Positions 1 through 8,166 are shown, numbered from the stretch's first letter. The stretch: DNA of 15,206 bases from Hyphomicrobiales bacterium (GCA_027069645.1 JALXEI010000217.1:1-15206); one strand, 5' to 3'. The notes: a model not told the origin generated them from the letters alone. Numbers and translations are program-made.

Positions 1-16
1 GATCCGGTGCTGCCGG

Positions 17-45
17 AAAAAAGCGCCCGGCCCTTCGGGTGGGGC
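17..45 (-). terminator. Probable Rho-independent terminator after ligA
   Basis: Read on the minus strand, GCCC (45-42) pairs with GGGC (28-25), with an inner CCC/GGG pair around a GAA loop and a small internal mismatch. Two bases later comes a run of six T (22-17). It lies about 136 bases past the ligA stop and is oriented to end the bamD-recN-ligA transcript. The stem is imperfect, so this is a probable rather than certain call. Confidence 0.6.
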
Positions 46-181
46 ATAGCGGCCCATCTGGCCGGCATTTTGCGCTTGCAAGATACGAAGTATCGAGCGG
101 CGCACAATCTACCAGCCATATGAGCCGATATGATCCCATGCAATGGGTCAATATCAAGGGCGGTTGGTATAAAAATCTCTT
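46..181 (-). other. ligA 3' untranslated region with small inverted repeats
   Basis: No gene is supported here. Two short hairpins are visible: TGATCCCAT/ATGGGTCA around a GCA loop at 131-150 (with one bulged T), and GATAC-GAA-GTATC at 82-94. Neither is followed by a T run, so neither is a classical terminator. They may only stabilise the 3' end of the message, or mean nothing. Confidence 0.4.
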
Positions 182-2323
182 TCACGATTCGGTATCACCG
201 GAAACAAGAGCAAGCCATTCCTCTTCGCTCAGCACCTTTACGCCAAGGCTTTCGGCTTTTTTCAGCTTGGAGCCCGCCCCCGGTCCGGCAACCAGATAAT
301 CGGTCTTTTTCGACACAGAGCCCGCGACCTTTGCGCCAAGGCGTTCGGCGCGGTCCTTGGCCTCGGCGCGGGAAAAACGCTCCAGCTTGCCGGTAAACAC
401 AACCGTTTTGCCACTAATCGCCGTTTGCGTCATATCCTCGATGACAAATTCCTCCGGCGTGACTTCCCGGAGCAATGCGGCAACAACGTCTTCATTGTGC
501 TGTTCCGCAAAAAATTCCACCAGCGCCCGCGCGACAACCGGGCCAATGCCGTCAATATTGACAAGCTCCTGCCAGGCCTCGCTGTCCTCATCCGCCGCCC
601 CTGTTACCGCTTCGTGCAGACGCCCGAAGGTACCATAACTGCGCGCCAGCAATTTCGCTGTCGTGGCGCCGACATGGCGGATACCAAGAGCGTAGACAAA
701 GCGATCAAGGGAAATTGTACGCCTTTCGTTTATGGCTGCAAACAGATTGGCCGCCGACTTGCGCCCCCAGCCCTCGCGGTTTTTCAACCTGTCAAGACTT
801 TCCGCATCGCGCCGCTCCAGCGTGAACAGATCGGCAGGGGTTTTGACCAGTCCCCAGCGCAAAAAGGCTTCGATCTGCTTTTTGCCCAGCCCGTCAATAT
901 CAAAAGCATCACGGGAAACAAAATGCGCCAGACGTTCCCTGATTTGCGCCGGGCAGCTCAAACCGCCGGTGCAACGACGCACCTTGTCCGGCTCACCGGT
1001 CGAGGGATGCATCTCGCGCACGGCATGAGCGCCGCATACCGGACAAAACCGCGGAAAGACAAAGGGCCTTGCGTCTTCCGGACGCCGCTCAATCACCACC
1101 TCCACGACCTGCGGGATGACATCTCCGGCCCGCTGAACAATGACGGTATCACCAATACGCAAATCCTTGCGGGCGATCTCGTCCTCATTGTGCAGCGTAG
1201 CGTTCGAGACCACAACGCCCCCGACCGTCACCGGTTGCAGCCTCGCCACCGGCGTCAGAGCCCCGGTACGCCCGACCTGTATTTCAATATCAAGCAAACG
1301 GGTCACGGCCTTTTCGGCCGGGAATTTATGGGCAATGGCCCAGCGCGGCGAACGGGAGACAAAACCCAGACGCTGCTGATAATCGAGCCGGTTGACTTTA
1401 TAGACCACGCCGTCAATATCGTAAGGCAGTTCGGCACGCTGCTGCTCGATTATTCTATATGCCTCAAGCAGTTCCGTCGCACTATGGTTTATCTTCATCA
1501 GCGGATTGACCGGAAAGCCCCAGCGTTTGAAACTTTCAATCACTGCCATCTGCGTTTTGCCCGGCAGCGGCTCCCCTTCCCCCCATGCATAGACAAACAG
1601 TTTCAGCGGGCGTTGGGCGGTAATCTTCGGGTCAAGCTGTCGCAGGCTTCCGGCAGCGGCGTTACGCGGATTGGCAAAGACTTTTTCTCCGGCAGCCTTC
1701 TGGCGTTCATTGAGGGCGGCAAAATCTGCGTGGCTCATATAGACCTCGCCGCGCAGCTCGAAAACATCAGGAAAATCTTCAGCTTCCACATGCTGCGGGA
1801 CCTGCTTCAGTGTCATGATATTGCGGGTGACATCCTCGCCCTCGCTGCCATCGCCCCTTGTCGCCGCCTGCACCAGACGACCCTTTTCATAGCGCAGGGA
1901 GATAGACAGACCGTCAATCTTGGGTTCGGAGGTTATCGCCAGTTCATCCGCTTCATCAAGTCCCAGAAAACGGCGGATACGCTCGATGAATTCCACCACA
2001 TCCCGATCATCAAAAGCATTACCGAGCGACAGCATTGGCACGGCATGGCGGACCTTTTCAAAACGTTCCGACGGCGCGGCCCCGACCCTGAGGCTTGGGC
2101 TATCCGGGCCTTGCAGCTCCGGGAAACGTGCCTCGATAGCCAGAAGGCGACGACGCATTGCGTCATAGGCGGCATCATCCATGATCGGATCATCATGATT
2201 GTAATAGGCTTCGTCTGCCCGCCCCATCTCCTTGTACAGATGCGCCAGTTCGGCCCTTGCCGCCTGTTTGTCCAGCTCTTCAACGGCTCTGTCGCCATTG
2301 TTCCCCTGCTGCCTGTCGCTCAC
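182..2323 (-). CDS. ligA: NAD-dependent DNA ligase LigA
   Basis: LigA seals single-strand nicks in duplex DNA in the cytoplasm using NAD+ as AMP donor, in replication and repair. The 713-residue product has the full family layout: N-terminal Ia domain with the AYY(N)HDDP motif near residues 39-46, adenylation domain with catalytic lysine in EPKIDG (K135), OB fold (about 330-410), four zinc cysteines C427, C430, C451 and C457, helix-hairpin-helix region (about 470-610) and a C-terminal BRCT domain (about 635-713). Length is normal for alphaproteobacterial LigA. The start is a GTG codon at 2323 that overlaps the recN stop as GTGA, implying translational coupling; the next in-frame Met (residue 33) would cut into domain Ia. 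It is the last gene of the bamD-recN-ligA unit and has a probable terminator downstream. All key residues are present, so identity is secure. Confidence 0.98.
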   Translation of the reverse strand: MSDRQQGNNGDRAVEELDKQAARAELAHLYKEMGRADEAYYNHDDPIMDDAAYDAMRRRLLAIEARFPELQGPDSPSLRVGAAPSERFEKVRHAVPMLSLGNAFDDRDVVEFIERIRRFLGLDEADELAITSEPKIDGLSISLRYEKGRLVQAATRGDGSEGEDVTRNIMTLKQVPQHVEAEDFPDVFELRGEVYMSHADFAALNERQKAAGEKVFANPRNAAAGSLRQLDPKITAQRPLKLFVYAWGEGEPLPGKTQMAVIESFKRWGFPVNPLMKINHSATELLEAYRIIEQQRAELPYDIDGVVYKVNRLDYQQRLGFVSRSPRWAIAHKFPAEKAVTRLLDIEIQVGRTGALTPVARLQPVTVGGVVVSNATLHNEDEIARKDLRIGDTVIVQRAGDVIPQVVEVVIERRPEDARPFVFPRFCPVCGAHAVREMHPSTGEPDKVRRCTGGLSCPAQIRERLAHFVSRDAFDIDGLGKKQIEAFLRWGLVKTPADLFTLERRDAESLDRLKNREGWGRKSAANLFAAINERRTISLDRFVYALGIRHVGATTAKLLARSYGTFGRLHEAVTGAADEDSEAWQELVNIDGIGPVVARALVEFFAEQHNEDVVAALLREVTPEEFVIEDMTQTAISGKTVVFTGKLERFSRAEAKDRAERLGAKVAGSVSKKTDYLVAGPGAGSKLKKAESLGVKVLSEEEWLALVSGDTES

Positions 2324-3993
2324 GCTTCATTCCTTATCAAACGATCTGCTGCTGCACGTGCCTCGCTGGTGACCCTGGCGCCGGCCAGCATGCGTGCAAT
2401 TTCCTCGCGACGCTGTTCGCGGGACAAATGCCCGACCCTGGTGACCGTTTTTTCCCCGCCTTTCGTCTGCCGGACGCTCTTTGCGATTTTCAGTTGCACA
2501 TCGGCCAGCGCGGCGATTTGCGGCGCATGGGTGATGGTAAAGACCTGCAACTTCTCCGACAAACGCAGCAAACGTTCCCCGATTGCCGCCGCCGTAGCAC
2601 CTCCAACCCCCTTGTCAATCTCGTCAAACACCAGTACCGGTGCCGCCCCTCTTGCGGCCAGCACCACTTTCAGCGCCAGAATAAAGCGCGACAGTTCACC
2701 GCCTGACGCCACCTGCAACAAGGGCCCTTCCTTTGAACCGGGATTGGTCTGAACATGAAAAACAATCTGATCATAGCCGGTTGCCCCGGCCCTGTCGGGA
2801 TCACCGCTGACCCTCGTTTTAAAGCGGGCTTTTTCCAGCTTCAACGGCCCCAGTTCCTTTTCCACCGCCGCGTCGAGCAATCGCGCCGCTTTTTTTCGCT
2901 TCGCTGAAAGTTCCGCCGCCTGTTTTTCATAGACTGCACGGGTCTTTTCGACCTTTTCGCGCAAAGCGGCCAGAGCTTCTTCATCGGCATCGAGCGCGGC
3001 CAGTTCCTGCTCGATCCGCTGATAAAGGTCAGGCAGGGCGACAACCGGCACCTTGTATCTGCGTGCAGCCTCGCGAAGCGCAAACAACCGTTCCTCCGTC
3101 TGATCCAGTTCCCGGGGGGCAAAGCGGGTTCGCTCCAGCGCATTGTTAATAATTGCGCGGGTTTCACTCACTTCCAGCAACACTTTTTCGATCGCTGTCG
3201 TGACCGGATCGAGCAAATCCCTTGTCCCTGCGGGTTGACGCTCAAGCTTGCGCAAAATGGCCGCCAGCCCCTTGAGACCGCCACGCTCCGACAGAGTCGT
3301 TTCGGCGCTCGCCAGATCTTTGGCAATCTTTTCGGCATTCATCATCATCTGACGACGCCCGGCAAGCTCTTCTTCCTCACCCGGTTGTGGATCGAGGTGA
3401 CGCAATTCTTCCAGCACATGTGACAAATAGCCGGCCCGCTCGCGAATGCGCTCGATATCCTTTTGATGATTGTCCAGTTCCTGCGAGGCGGCTTTCATTG
3501 CCGCGTGACTTTTCTCCAGTTTTGTCAATAATGCCCCGTGTCCGCCAAAGGCATCAAGCAAATCCCTGTGGGTGGCAATATCGAGCAGCGCCCGATCATC
3601 ATGCTGTCCGTGAATTTCCACCAGTCCCGAACCGAGCCGGCGCAACAGCGTCAAACTAACCGGCACATCATTGACAAAGGCACGCGTACGGCCATCGCTG
3701 TTTTGTACGCGTCGCAGCACAACCTGCCCGTCAGCGGCAATTTCATTTTGTTCCAGCAGAGAAAGGACAGGATGATCCGCAGGCAATTCAAACATGGCCG
3801 TGACCTGGCCCTGCCCGGCCCCTGCCCGGACAAGCCTTGCATCCCCCCTTGCCCCCAGAGCGAGACCGAAACTGTCCAGCAGAATGGATTTTCCGGCGCC
3901 GGTCTCGCCGGTCAATGCCGTCAGTCCGTTCGAGAACTCAAGGTCGAGTTTTTCGATCAGAACGATATTTTGAATGGAAAGAGCAGCCAGCAT
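2320..3993 (-). CDS. recN: DNA repair protein RecN
   Basis: RecN is a cytoplasmic SMC-like ATPase acting early in repair of double-strand breaks. The 557-residue product carries Walker A GETGAGKS at residues 29-36, an HGQHDD segment near 128-133, a central charged heptad-rich coiled-coil region (about 150-380), the ABC signature ASGGELSR at 429-436, Walker B VLVFDEID at 453-460 and a conserved H in TITHAPQ near 489. I chose the ATG at 3993 because it is preceded by a purine-rich GGGGATAAGG stretch and gives the usual RecN start (MLAALSIQN). An in-frame ATG at 4056 would add 21 residues but has no visible ribosome site and no family support. A TATAAC hexamer at 4017-4012 is a possible -10 element, without a good -35 partner. 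The gene sits 102 bases after bamD and its stop overlaps the ligA start. Confidence 0.97.
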   Translation of the reverse strand: MLAALSIQNIVLIEKLDLEFSNGLTALTGETGAGKSILLDSFGLALGARGDARLVRAGAGQGQVTAMFELPADHPVLSLLEQNEIAADGQVVLRRVQNSDGRTRAFVNDVPVSLTLLRRLGSGLVEIHGQHDDRALLDIATHRDLLDAFGGHGALLTKLEKSHAAMKAASQELDNHQKDIERIRERAGYLSHVLEELRHLDPQPGEEEELAGRRQMMMNAEKIAKDLASAETTLSERGGLKGLAAILRKLERQPAGTRDLLDPVTTAIEKVLLEVSETRAIINNALERTRFAPRELDQTEERLFALREAARRYKVPVVALPDLYQRIEQELAALDADEEALAALREKVEKTRAVYEKQAAELSAKRKKAARLLDAAVEKELGPLKLEKARFKTRVSGDPDRAGATGYDQIVFHVQTNPGSKEGPLLQVASGGELSRFILALKVVLAARGAAPVLVFDEIDKGVGGATAAAIGERLLRLSEKLQVFTITHAPQIAALADVQLKIAKSVRQTKGGEKTVTRVGHLSREQRREEIARMLAGARVTSEARAAADRLIRNEA

Positions 3994-4095
3994 CCTTATC
4001 CCCGGACTTCTGTTATACGATTCAGAAATCCATATGAATTGCAAACCGGTCAGCATGCAAGCATTTTGGCAGACCGGGAGCCGCCGGCATGATCC

Positions 4096-4980
4096 CTACC
4101 CGGGAAGAACAGCTTTGGTGACGGTTTTCCATGTCCGGCTGACCCACGATCCCTTGTGTTCGCGTGGTACAAGCCCGCCTGTTTTCAACAGCGCATAACT
4201 GTCCCTGTACCATTTGGAAGCCGGAAAATTGTGTCCAAGGATGGCCGCTGCGCTCTGCGCCTCGTTGGTGATTCCCATCGCCATATAGGCTTCGGTCAGA
4301 CGTGCCAGCGCCTCTTCCACCTGTTTGGTGGTCTGATAGTCTCTGACAACCGTCTTGAAGCGATTGATTGACGCCAGATAGTTGTTGTTTTTGAGATAAT
4401 AGCGACCAACTTCCATCTCGTGAGCCGCGAGCACGTCCCTCGCGATTTTAATGCGGTTTTGAACCTTGGCCACATAACGACTGTTGGGATAGCGCCGCAC
4501 CAGAACCTGAAGCTCTTTCAAAGCCTTTCGCGTGGCTGTCTGGTCATTATTCGGGTTTTTTATGCGGTCAAAATAGGAACTGGAAATGATATATTGCGCC
4601 AGCGCGGCCTCTTTTGTCCCCGGATGCAGCGTCACGTAGCGCCGCGCCCCGGCGATGGCTTCGGGATATTTCCCGTCCTTGTAATAGGCATAGGAAGCCA
4701 TGACGATGGCCCGCCTCGCCAGGGGGGAATAGGGGTGCTGGCGATCTACCTCTTCAAAATAACGTTCGGCCACGGCATAGTTGCCGGTACTCAGTCGCGC
4801 GTCACCGATTCTGTACATCTCCTCGGGTGTTCCGGTAATTTTCTTGGGAGCGGTCTTGCTTTCAAGGATCGCAGGGATGGAAGACCCGCAGCCGGACAAC
4901 CCTGAACCGGCCAGCATCAGCAGCGCCACTGGCAAAAGCATGTGCGAGAGCGACCGGGGCATTTTCGGGAACTGTTGCAC
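4096..4980 (-). CDS. bamD: Outer membrane protein assembly factor BamD (lipoprotein)
   Basis: BamD is a lipoprotein of the BAM complex, anchored in the inner leaflet of the outer membrane, and helps BamA fold beta-barrel proteins. The 294-residue product has a lipoprotein signal: a short basic region, a hydrophobic core (about 14-28) and lipobox LSGC with C31 as the predicted lipidated residue. The mature part is built of TPR-like helical repeats from about residue 52 to 260, with BamD hallmarks such as RQHPYSPLARRA (residues 80-91) and NNDQTATRKALKEL (144-157). The start is GTG at 4980, 10 bases after AAGGA; an ATG at 4962 is in frame but lacks a ribosome site, and both keep the signal peptide. 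A promoter with its own -35/-10 lies upstream, and lpxC upstream ends in a terminator, so bamD probably heads its own transcript. Older names: ComL, YfiO. Confidence 0.95.
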   Translation of the reverse strand: MQQFPKMPRSLSHMLLPVALLMLAGSGLSGCGSSIPAILESKTAPKKITGTPEEMYRIGDARLSTGNYAVAERYFEEVDRQHPYSPLARRAIVMASYAYYKDGKYPEAIAGARRYVTLHPGTKEAALAQYIISSSYFDRIKNPNNDQTATRKALKELQVLVRRYPNSRYVAKVQNRIKIARDVLAAHEMEVGRYYLKNNNYLASINRFKTVVRDYQTTKQVEEALARLTEAYMAMGITNEAQSAAAILGHNFPASKWYRDSYALLKTGGLVPREHKGSWVSRTWKTVTKAVLPG

Positions 4981-5070
4981 GGATTTCAGATCCTTTTTCT
5001 CTCTGCGGTTCTCATATTCGTCTGACCGGACGGTTATCCGGTGGCCTGATATCTGTTCGTTCCATTTGAA

Positions 5071-5098
5071 ATACTATCCAAAACAGCGAAACGGTCAA
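5071..5098 (-). promoter_or_regulatory. Predicted sigma-70-type promoter for bamD
   Basis: On the minus strand, TTGACC (5098-5093) is followed by a 16-base spacer and TAGTAT (5076-5071). The -35 matches the TTGACA consensus at five of six bases and the -10 matches TATAAT at four of six. Transcription would begin near 5064, leaving a leader of about 84 bases ahead of the bamD GTG. The position, just after the lpxC terminator and before bamD, fits an independent bamD-recN-ligA unit. Confidence 0.65.
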
Positions 5099-5217
5099 GC
5101 CTGCAAGGAAGGAGATGTAACGATCATTAAAATACAATGGGAGCGAGAATATGTTATTTTTATGCCCGGTTACTTATCAGACAACAACAAGGCCTCACTT
5201 TATCATCCGACTGTTGC

Positions 5218-5251
5218 AAAAAAAGACCCGTCTGCCGAAACGACAGACGGG
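5218..5251 (-). terminator. Rho-independent terminator after lpxC
   Basis: On the minus strand a perfect 8-base-pair stem, CCCGTCTG (5251-5244) with CAGACGGG (5234-5227), encloses a 9-base loop. It is followed after TC by seven T (5224-5218). It begins 25 bases after the lpxC stop. This is a textbook intrinsic terminator and separates lpxC from bamD. Confidence 0.92.
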
Positions 5252-5276
5252 GTTTCAGTTACATGATTGGGGACAA

Positions 5277-6230
5277 TCAATTTTTTGCAGCCGCAAAATT
5301 TGCAGCAACCATCCCTGCACCCGCTTCTGCATGGGCATATTGACGTCGACGTGGAGCTTCGACATATGTCCATGCATCCTGATCGGCCAACAGGGTCTGT
5401 ACAGCTTTGTAATTAAGGCTGTGACCGCCACATATCGACCTGTATGACGCCAGCAAAGGCGCACCTGCCAGTGCCAGATCGCCAACAGCGTCCATCGCTT
5501 TATGGCGAACAAATTCATCCGCATAGCGCAAGCCTTCCGGATTGAGGATTTTTCCCTCACCAAGCGCAATGGTATTTTCCAGCGACGCCCCGAGTGCCCT
5601 TCCCGCAGCCCAGAGCTTTTCGACATCTTTCATAAAACCGAAGGTCCTGGCCCGGGCCAGTTCAACTGCATATCTTTCGGGTGTGACTTCCATTGCGATC
5701 TGCTGTTTTCCGATCAGTTCATCGGCAAAATCAATGGTGACATCGATATAAAAGCTGTCCGCAGGGCGCAGCTCGGCGCAGGCCCCGTCTTCCTCGACCC
5801 TGATGGTTTTGAGAACCTTTATGTAACGGCGCGGCGCCGACTGCTCGCGAATGCCGCATTCGAGTAATGTGTCAACGAAAGGCGCCGCACTGCCATCCAT
5901 GATTGGCACTTCGCCGCTTTCCATTTCGATGGTGATATTATCAATACCCAGCCCCCGAATAGCTGAAACCAGATGTTCAACTGTCGCGGCAATGGCACCG
6001 TTTTCATCACCAATGATGGTGCACAGGGTTACATTTCTTACTGCGTCACTGTTGGCCTTTATTTCCGCCACCGCAACACCCTTTCTGGTAATCACAAAAG
6101 TGATGCCCGTATCAGGATCCGATGGTGACAAAAGCAATGTGACTGGCGACCCGCTGTGAACGCCAATTCCTTTCAGAACCGTGTCCCTTTTTATTGTGGT
6201 CTGCCGGACGCTCATTATATTATGAGTCAT
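5277..6230 (-). CDS. lpxC: UDP-3-O-acyl-N-acetylglucosamine deacetylase LpxC
   Basis: LpxC is the zinc-dependent cytoplasmic deacetylase that performs the committed step of lipid A synthesis. The 317-residue product has the expected two-domain length. Zinc ligands are visible as H86 (in VEHLVSA), H243 and D247 (in VRHKAMDAVGD); the catalytic base is E85 and the conserved active-site histidine is H270 in GGHSLNYK. The GIGVHSG motif near residues 21-27 is typical of the N terminus. The start at 6230 has a GGGAA-type site about 11 bases upstream; Met6 at 6215 also aligns with shorter LpxC N termini and cannot be excluded. The gene follows ftsZ after 323 bases and ends at a strong terminator, so it may be transcribed mainly alone. 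Its leader holds two strong hairpins. Sequence looks complete and functional. Confidence 0.98.
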   Translation of the reverse strand: MTHNIMSVRQTTIKRDTVLKGIGVHSGSPVTLLLSPSDPDTGITFVITRKGVAVAEIKANSDAVRNVTLCTIIGDENGAIAATVEHLVSAIRGLGIDNITIEMESGEVPIMDGSAAPFVDTLLECGIREQSAPRRYIKVLKTIRVEEDGACAELRPADSFYIDVTIDFADELIGKQQIAMEVTPERYAVELARARTFGFMKDVEKLWAAGRALGASLENTIALGEGKILNPEGLRYADEFVRHKAMDAVGDLALAGAPLLASYRSICGGHSLNYKAVQTLLADQDAWTYVEAPRRRQYAHAEAGAGMVAANFAAAKN

Positions 6231-6258
6231 TTTACGCGCCGTTCCCTTTTATGAACCT

Positions 6259-6279
6259 GAGCAGAAAAAAGTTCTGCTC
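6259..6279 (-). repeat. Perfect inverted repeat in the lpxC leader
   Basis: GAGCAGAA and TTCTGCTC form a perfect 8-base-pair hairpin with a 5-base loop. It ends 28 bases upstream of the lpxC start codon and just before the AAAAGGGAA ribosome-site region (6251-6243). There is no T run after it on either strand, so it does not look like a terminator. It could be an mRNA 5' hairpin or a dimeric protein-binding site. Confidence 0.6.
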
Positions 6280-6284
6280 CCCCA

Positions 6285-6312
6285 ATCAGGGCTGCCGGAA
6301 TTCCGGCCTGAT
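6285..6312 (-). repeat. Extended palindrome in the lpxC leader
   Basis: The core GCCGGAATTCCGGC (6294-6307) is a perfect 14-base palindrome. Flanking ATCAG (6285-6289) and CTGAT (6308-6312) extend the pairing, with four unpaired bases on one side. It lies six bases from the neighbouring hairpin at 6259-6279, so the lpxC leader has two adjacent strong dyads. Confidence 0.6.
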
Positions 6313-6460
6313 CGAAACAAGGCTGCAAAGGTCCCACGCTCGGCTTTATTGTTCCGATCTCGAATCATTTCATTCAGATCCAACCTGATGAGTGGAGATT
6401 ACGCAACCGTTTCCGAAACGCCAAATCACGCTTTCTTACGTTGTGTTACGAGAACTGTAA

Positions 6461-6504
6461 CAAAGAACGCCCCTGCCTCCACAAATCGTGTGAAAACAGG
6501 GGCG
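6461..6504 (-). terminator. Probable terminator after ftsZ
   Basis: On the minus strand CGCCCCTG (6504-6497) pairs perfectly with CAGGGGCG (6475-6468). The intervening 21 bases can themselves pair through CACA/TGTG (6492-6489 with 6483-6480). The stem is followed by TTCTTTG, a short and interrupted T tract. It begins about 50 bases after the ftsZ stop. The weak T tract suggests partial termination. Confidence 0.55.
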
Positions 6505-6553
6505 CCCGAGAGTTAACCAGTTTCGAAAATGCCGCAACCTGCGACATTGGAAA

Positions 6554-8134
6554 TCAGTTTGTTTTTCTTAAAAACGATGGAAATTCAGATACATCTTCCT
6601 TTTTTCCAGGTCCGGTCTGCCGATGATTTGTCCGGGATGACAGAGCCTCCCCCTTGACATGAGGATCAATAACCATCCCGCCTTCCTCGCCAGCATGCCC
6701 GGCGATTTGTCTGTTGGTTTGTGGCTGTTGTGCAACAGTCTCCTTTGGGTGACTCCCCGAGGCCAGTCCGACCAGCCGCTCAAGGAAACCAACACGACGT
6801 TTTTGTGCCGCGATTCCGGCCTCCTCGCGATGCTCACGGAGCAAAACCTGCCCGACAGGCCCGAAATCATCAATTGAAGGCATACGAATGCTGTCGCCTG
6901 CCGGAAGCGGTTCCTGCCCGCCCCTCAAAGCTGAAGAATTTACCTGCGTATCGGCTTGCGGTGTTCCGGCGCCGTAAATCGCAGGAGCTCTTTCCTCAAT
7001 GCTGATGCGATCGCTCCGGCTTTCGGGTTCAATCGCCTCTGCGGGCGCAACCGGCGCAGAACTTTCCCCGCTGCCGGACTGCAAATCGTCCAGACGACGG
7101 ATAAGCCCCGGGTCTTTGCTCCCGTTTGCACCCTCCGCCGTATCAGGCTTTTTCGCTCCTCCGGCAGCTCTGCCAAGCCCGGTGGCCACAACAGAAACAC
7201 GCACAGAACCTTCAAGACTTTCGTCAAAGGCTGTCCCGATGATGATATTGGCGTCAGGAGCGACTTCCTCGCGCACCCGGTTGGCCGCCTCGTCAACCTC
7301 GTAGAGCGTCAAATCGCTGCGCCCGCCAATAATCGAAACCAGCAGCCCTTTGGCCCCTTGCAATGTGACATCGTCAAGCAAGGGGTTGGTCACCGCCGCT
7401 TCGGCCGCTTCCCTGCCGCGATTTTCGCCGCTGGCTTCACCCGTCCCCATCATCGCGGCGCCACTCGCCCGCATGATCAGATTGACATCGGCGAAATCCA
7501 GATTGATGATGCCTTCCTTGACCATAACATCGGTGATGCAGGAAATGCCGTCATGCAAAACCTGATCGGCCATCGCAAAGGCCTCCGAAAAGGTTGTCTT
7601 CATCACAGCGACACGAAACAGGTTCTGATTGGGAATAACGATCAGCGTATCGACCTGCTCGGCCAGAAGTTCAATGCCAAATTCTGCAGAGCGCATCCGG
7701 CGCTGGCCTTCGAAATGAAACGGCTTGGTAACAACGCCCACCGTCAGAACACCTTCGGCACGGGCCGCCTGGGCAATGACCGGTGCCGCGCCGGTTCCTG
7801 TCCCGCCGCCCATCCCGGCGGTGATAAAGACCATGTGCAAACCGCGTAGATGCGCGCGTATCTCCTCGATACTTTCTTCAGCCGCAGCCGCACCGATTTC
7901 CGGCTTCGATCCTGCGCCAAGACCTTCCGTCATGGCCGCACCAAGCTGGATTTTCGTTTCTGCCTGCGAATGAATGAGAGCCTGTGCGTCGGTATTGGCG
8001 ACAATAAAACTGACGCCCTGCAATTTTGCCGCGATCATATTGTTGACAGCATTGCCACCGGCTCCTCCAACGCCGAAAACGGCTATTTTCGGATTGAGCT
8101 CGGCCAGGTCCGGTGTTTTCAAATGGATCGGCAT
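6554..8134 (-). CDS. ftsZ: Cell division protein FtsZ
   Basis: FtsZ is the tubulin-like GTPase that polymerises into the Z ring at mid-cell. The 526-residue product has the GTP-binding core at about residues 14-320: GGAGGNAV (23-30), tubulin signature GGGTGTG (109-115) and the T7 loop NLDFADVN (211-218) with catalytic aspartates D213 and D216. A low-complexity linker (about 325-510) contains a conserved-looking block (about 417-458), and the C-terminal peptide EFPSFLRKTN is the FtsA-binding tail. The long linker is typical of alphaproteobacteria and accounts for the length beyond the E. coli protein. The ATG at 8134 has AGGAG 11 bases upstream and gives the alphaproteobacterial N terminus (MPIHLKTPDL). 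An ATG at 8144 is in another frame and does not apply. The gene follows ftsA after a 157-base leader with a hairpin. Confidence 0.99.
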   Translation of the reverse strand: MPIHLKTPDLAELNPKIAVFGVGGAGGNAVNNMIAAKLQGVSFIVANTDAQALIHSQAETKIQLGAAMTEGLGAGSKPEIGAAAAEESIEEIRAHLRGLHMVFITAGMGGGTGTGAAPVIAQAARAEGVLTVGVVTKPFHFEGQRRMRSAEFGIELLAEQVDTLIVIPNQNLFRVAVMKTTFSEAFAMADQVLHDGISCITDVMVKEGIINLDFADVNLIMRASGAAMMGTGEASGENRGREAAEAAVTNPLLDDVTLQGAKGLLVSIIGGRSDLTLYEVDEAANRVREEVAPDANIIIGTAFDESLEGSVRVSVVATGLGRAAGGAKKPDTAEGANGSKDPGLIRRLDDLQSGSGESSAPVAPAEAIEPESRSDRISIEERAPAIYGAGTPQADTQVNSSALRGGQEPLPAGDSIRMPSIDDFGPVGQVLLREHREEAGIAAQKRRVGFLERLVGLASGSHPKETVAQQPQTNRQIAGHAGEEGGMVIDPHVKGEALSSRTNHRQTGPGKKEDVSEFPSFLRKTN

Positions 8135-8166
8135 AGCGGTCCATACTCCTGAATTACGCGTTACAA

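Larger units (their letters stand above)
6231..6553 (-). other. ftsZ-lpxC intergenic region
   Basis: This 323-base stretch contains no convincing gene on either strand. Read on the minus strand from ftsZ toward lpxC it holds a probable terminator hairpin (6504-6461), two small inverted repeats, GTTAC/GTAAC at 6461-6445 and the near-perfect CGTTTC-G-GAAACG at 6420-6408, and two strong hairpins at 6312-6285 and 6279-6259 just ahead of lpxC. I did not find a convincing -35/-10 pair for lpxC, although the terminator implies that one should exist here or that readthrough occurs. Confidence 0.6.

Noticed and set aside
425..2752. A 775-codon open frame on the plus strand, antisense to ligA and the end of recN
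   Set aside because: It lies wholly opposite two well-identified conserved genes, has no ribosome site that stands out, and its translation shows no recognisable domain. Long antisense frames arise from codon bias in moderately GC-rich genes.
3994..4056. Upstream ATG extending RecN by 21 residues
   Set aside because: No ribosome site upstream and the extension is not part of the RecN fold; the ATG at 3993 gives the normal N terminus.
5137..5447. Short plus-strand frames starting near 5137 and 5151, preceded by a GGAG-like sequence
   Set aside because: They run through the lpxC terminator and into antisense lpxC, and the predicted peptides lack any coherent feature.
6956..7849. A 297-codon plus-strand open frame opposite ftsZ
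   Set aside because: Antisense shadow; ftsZ on the other strand has all family motifs.
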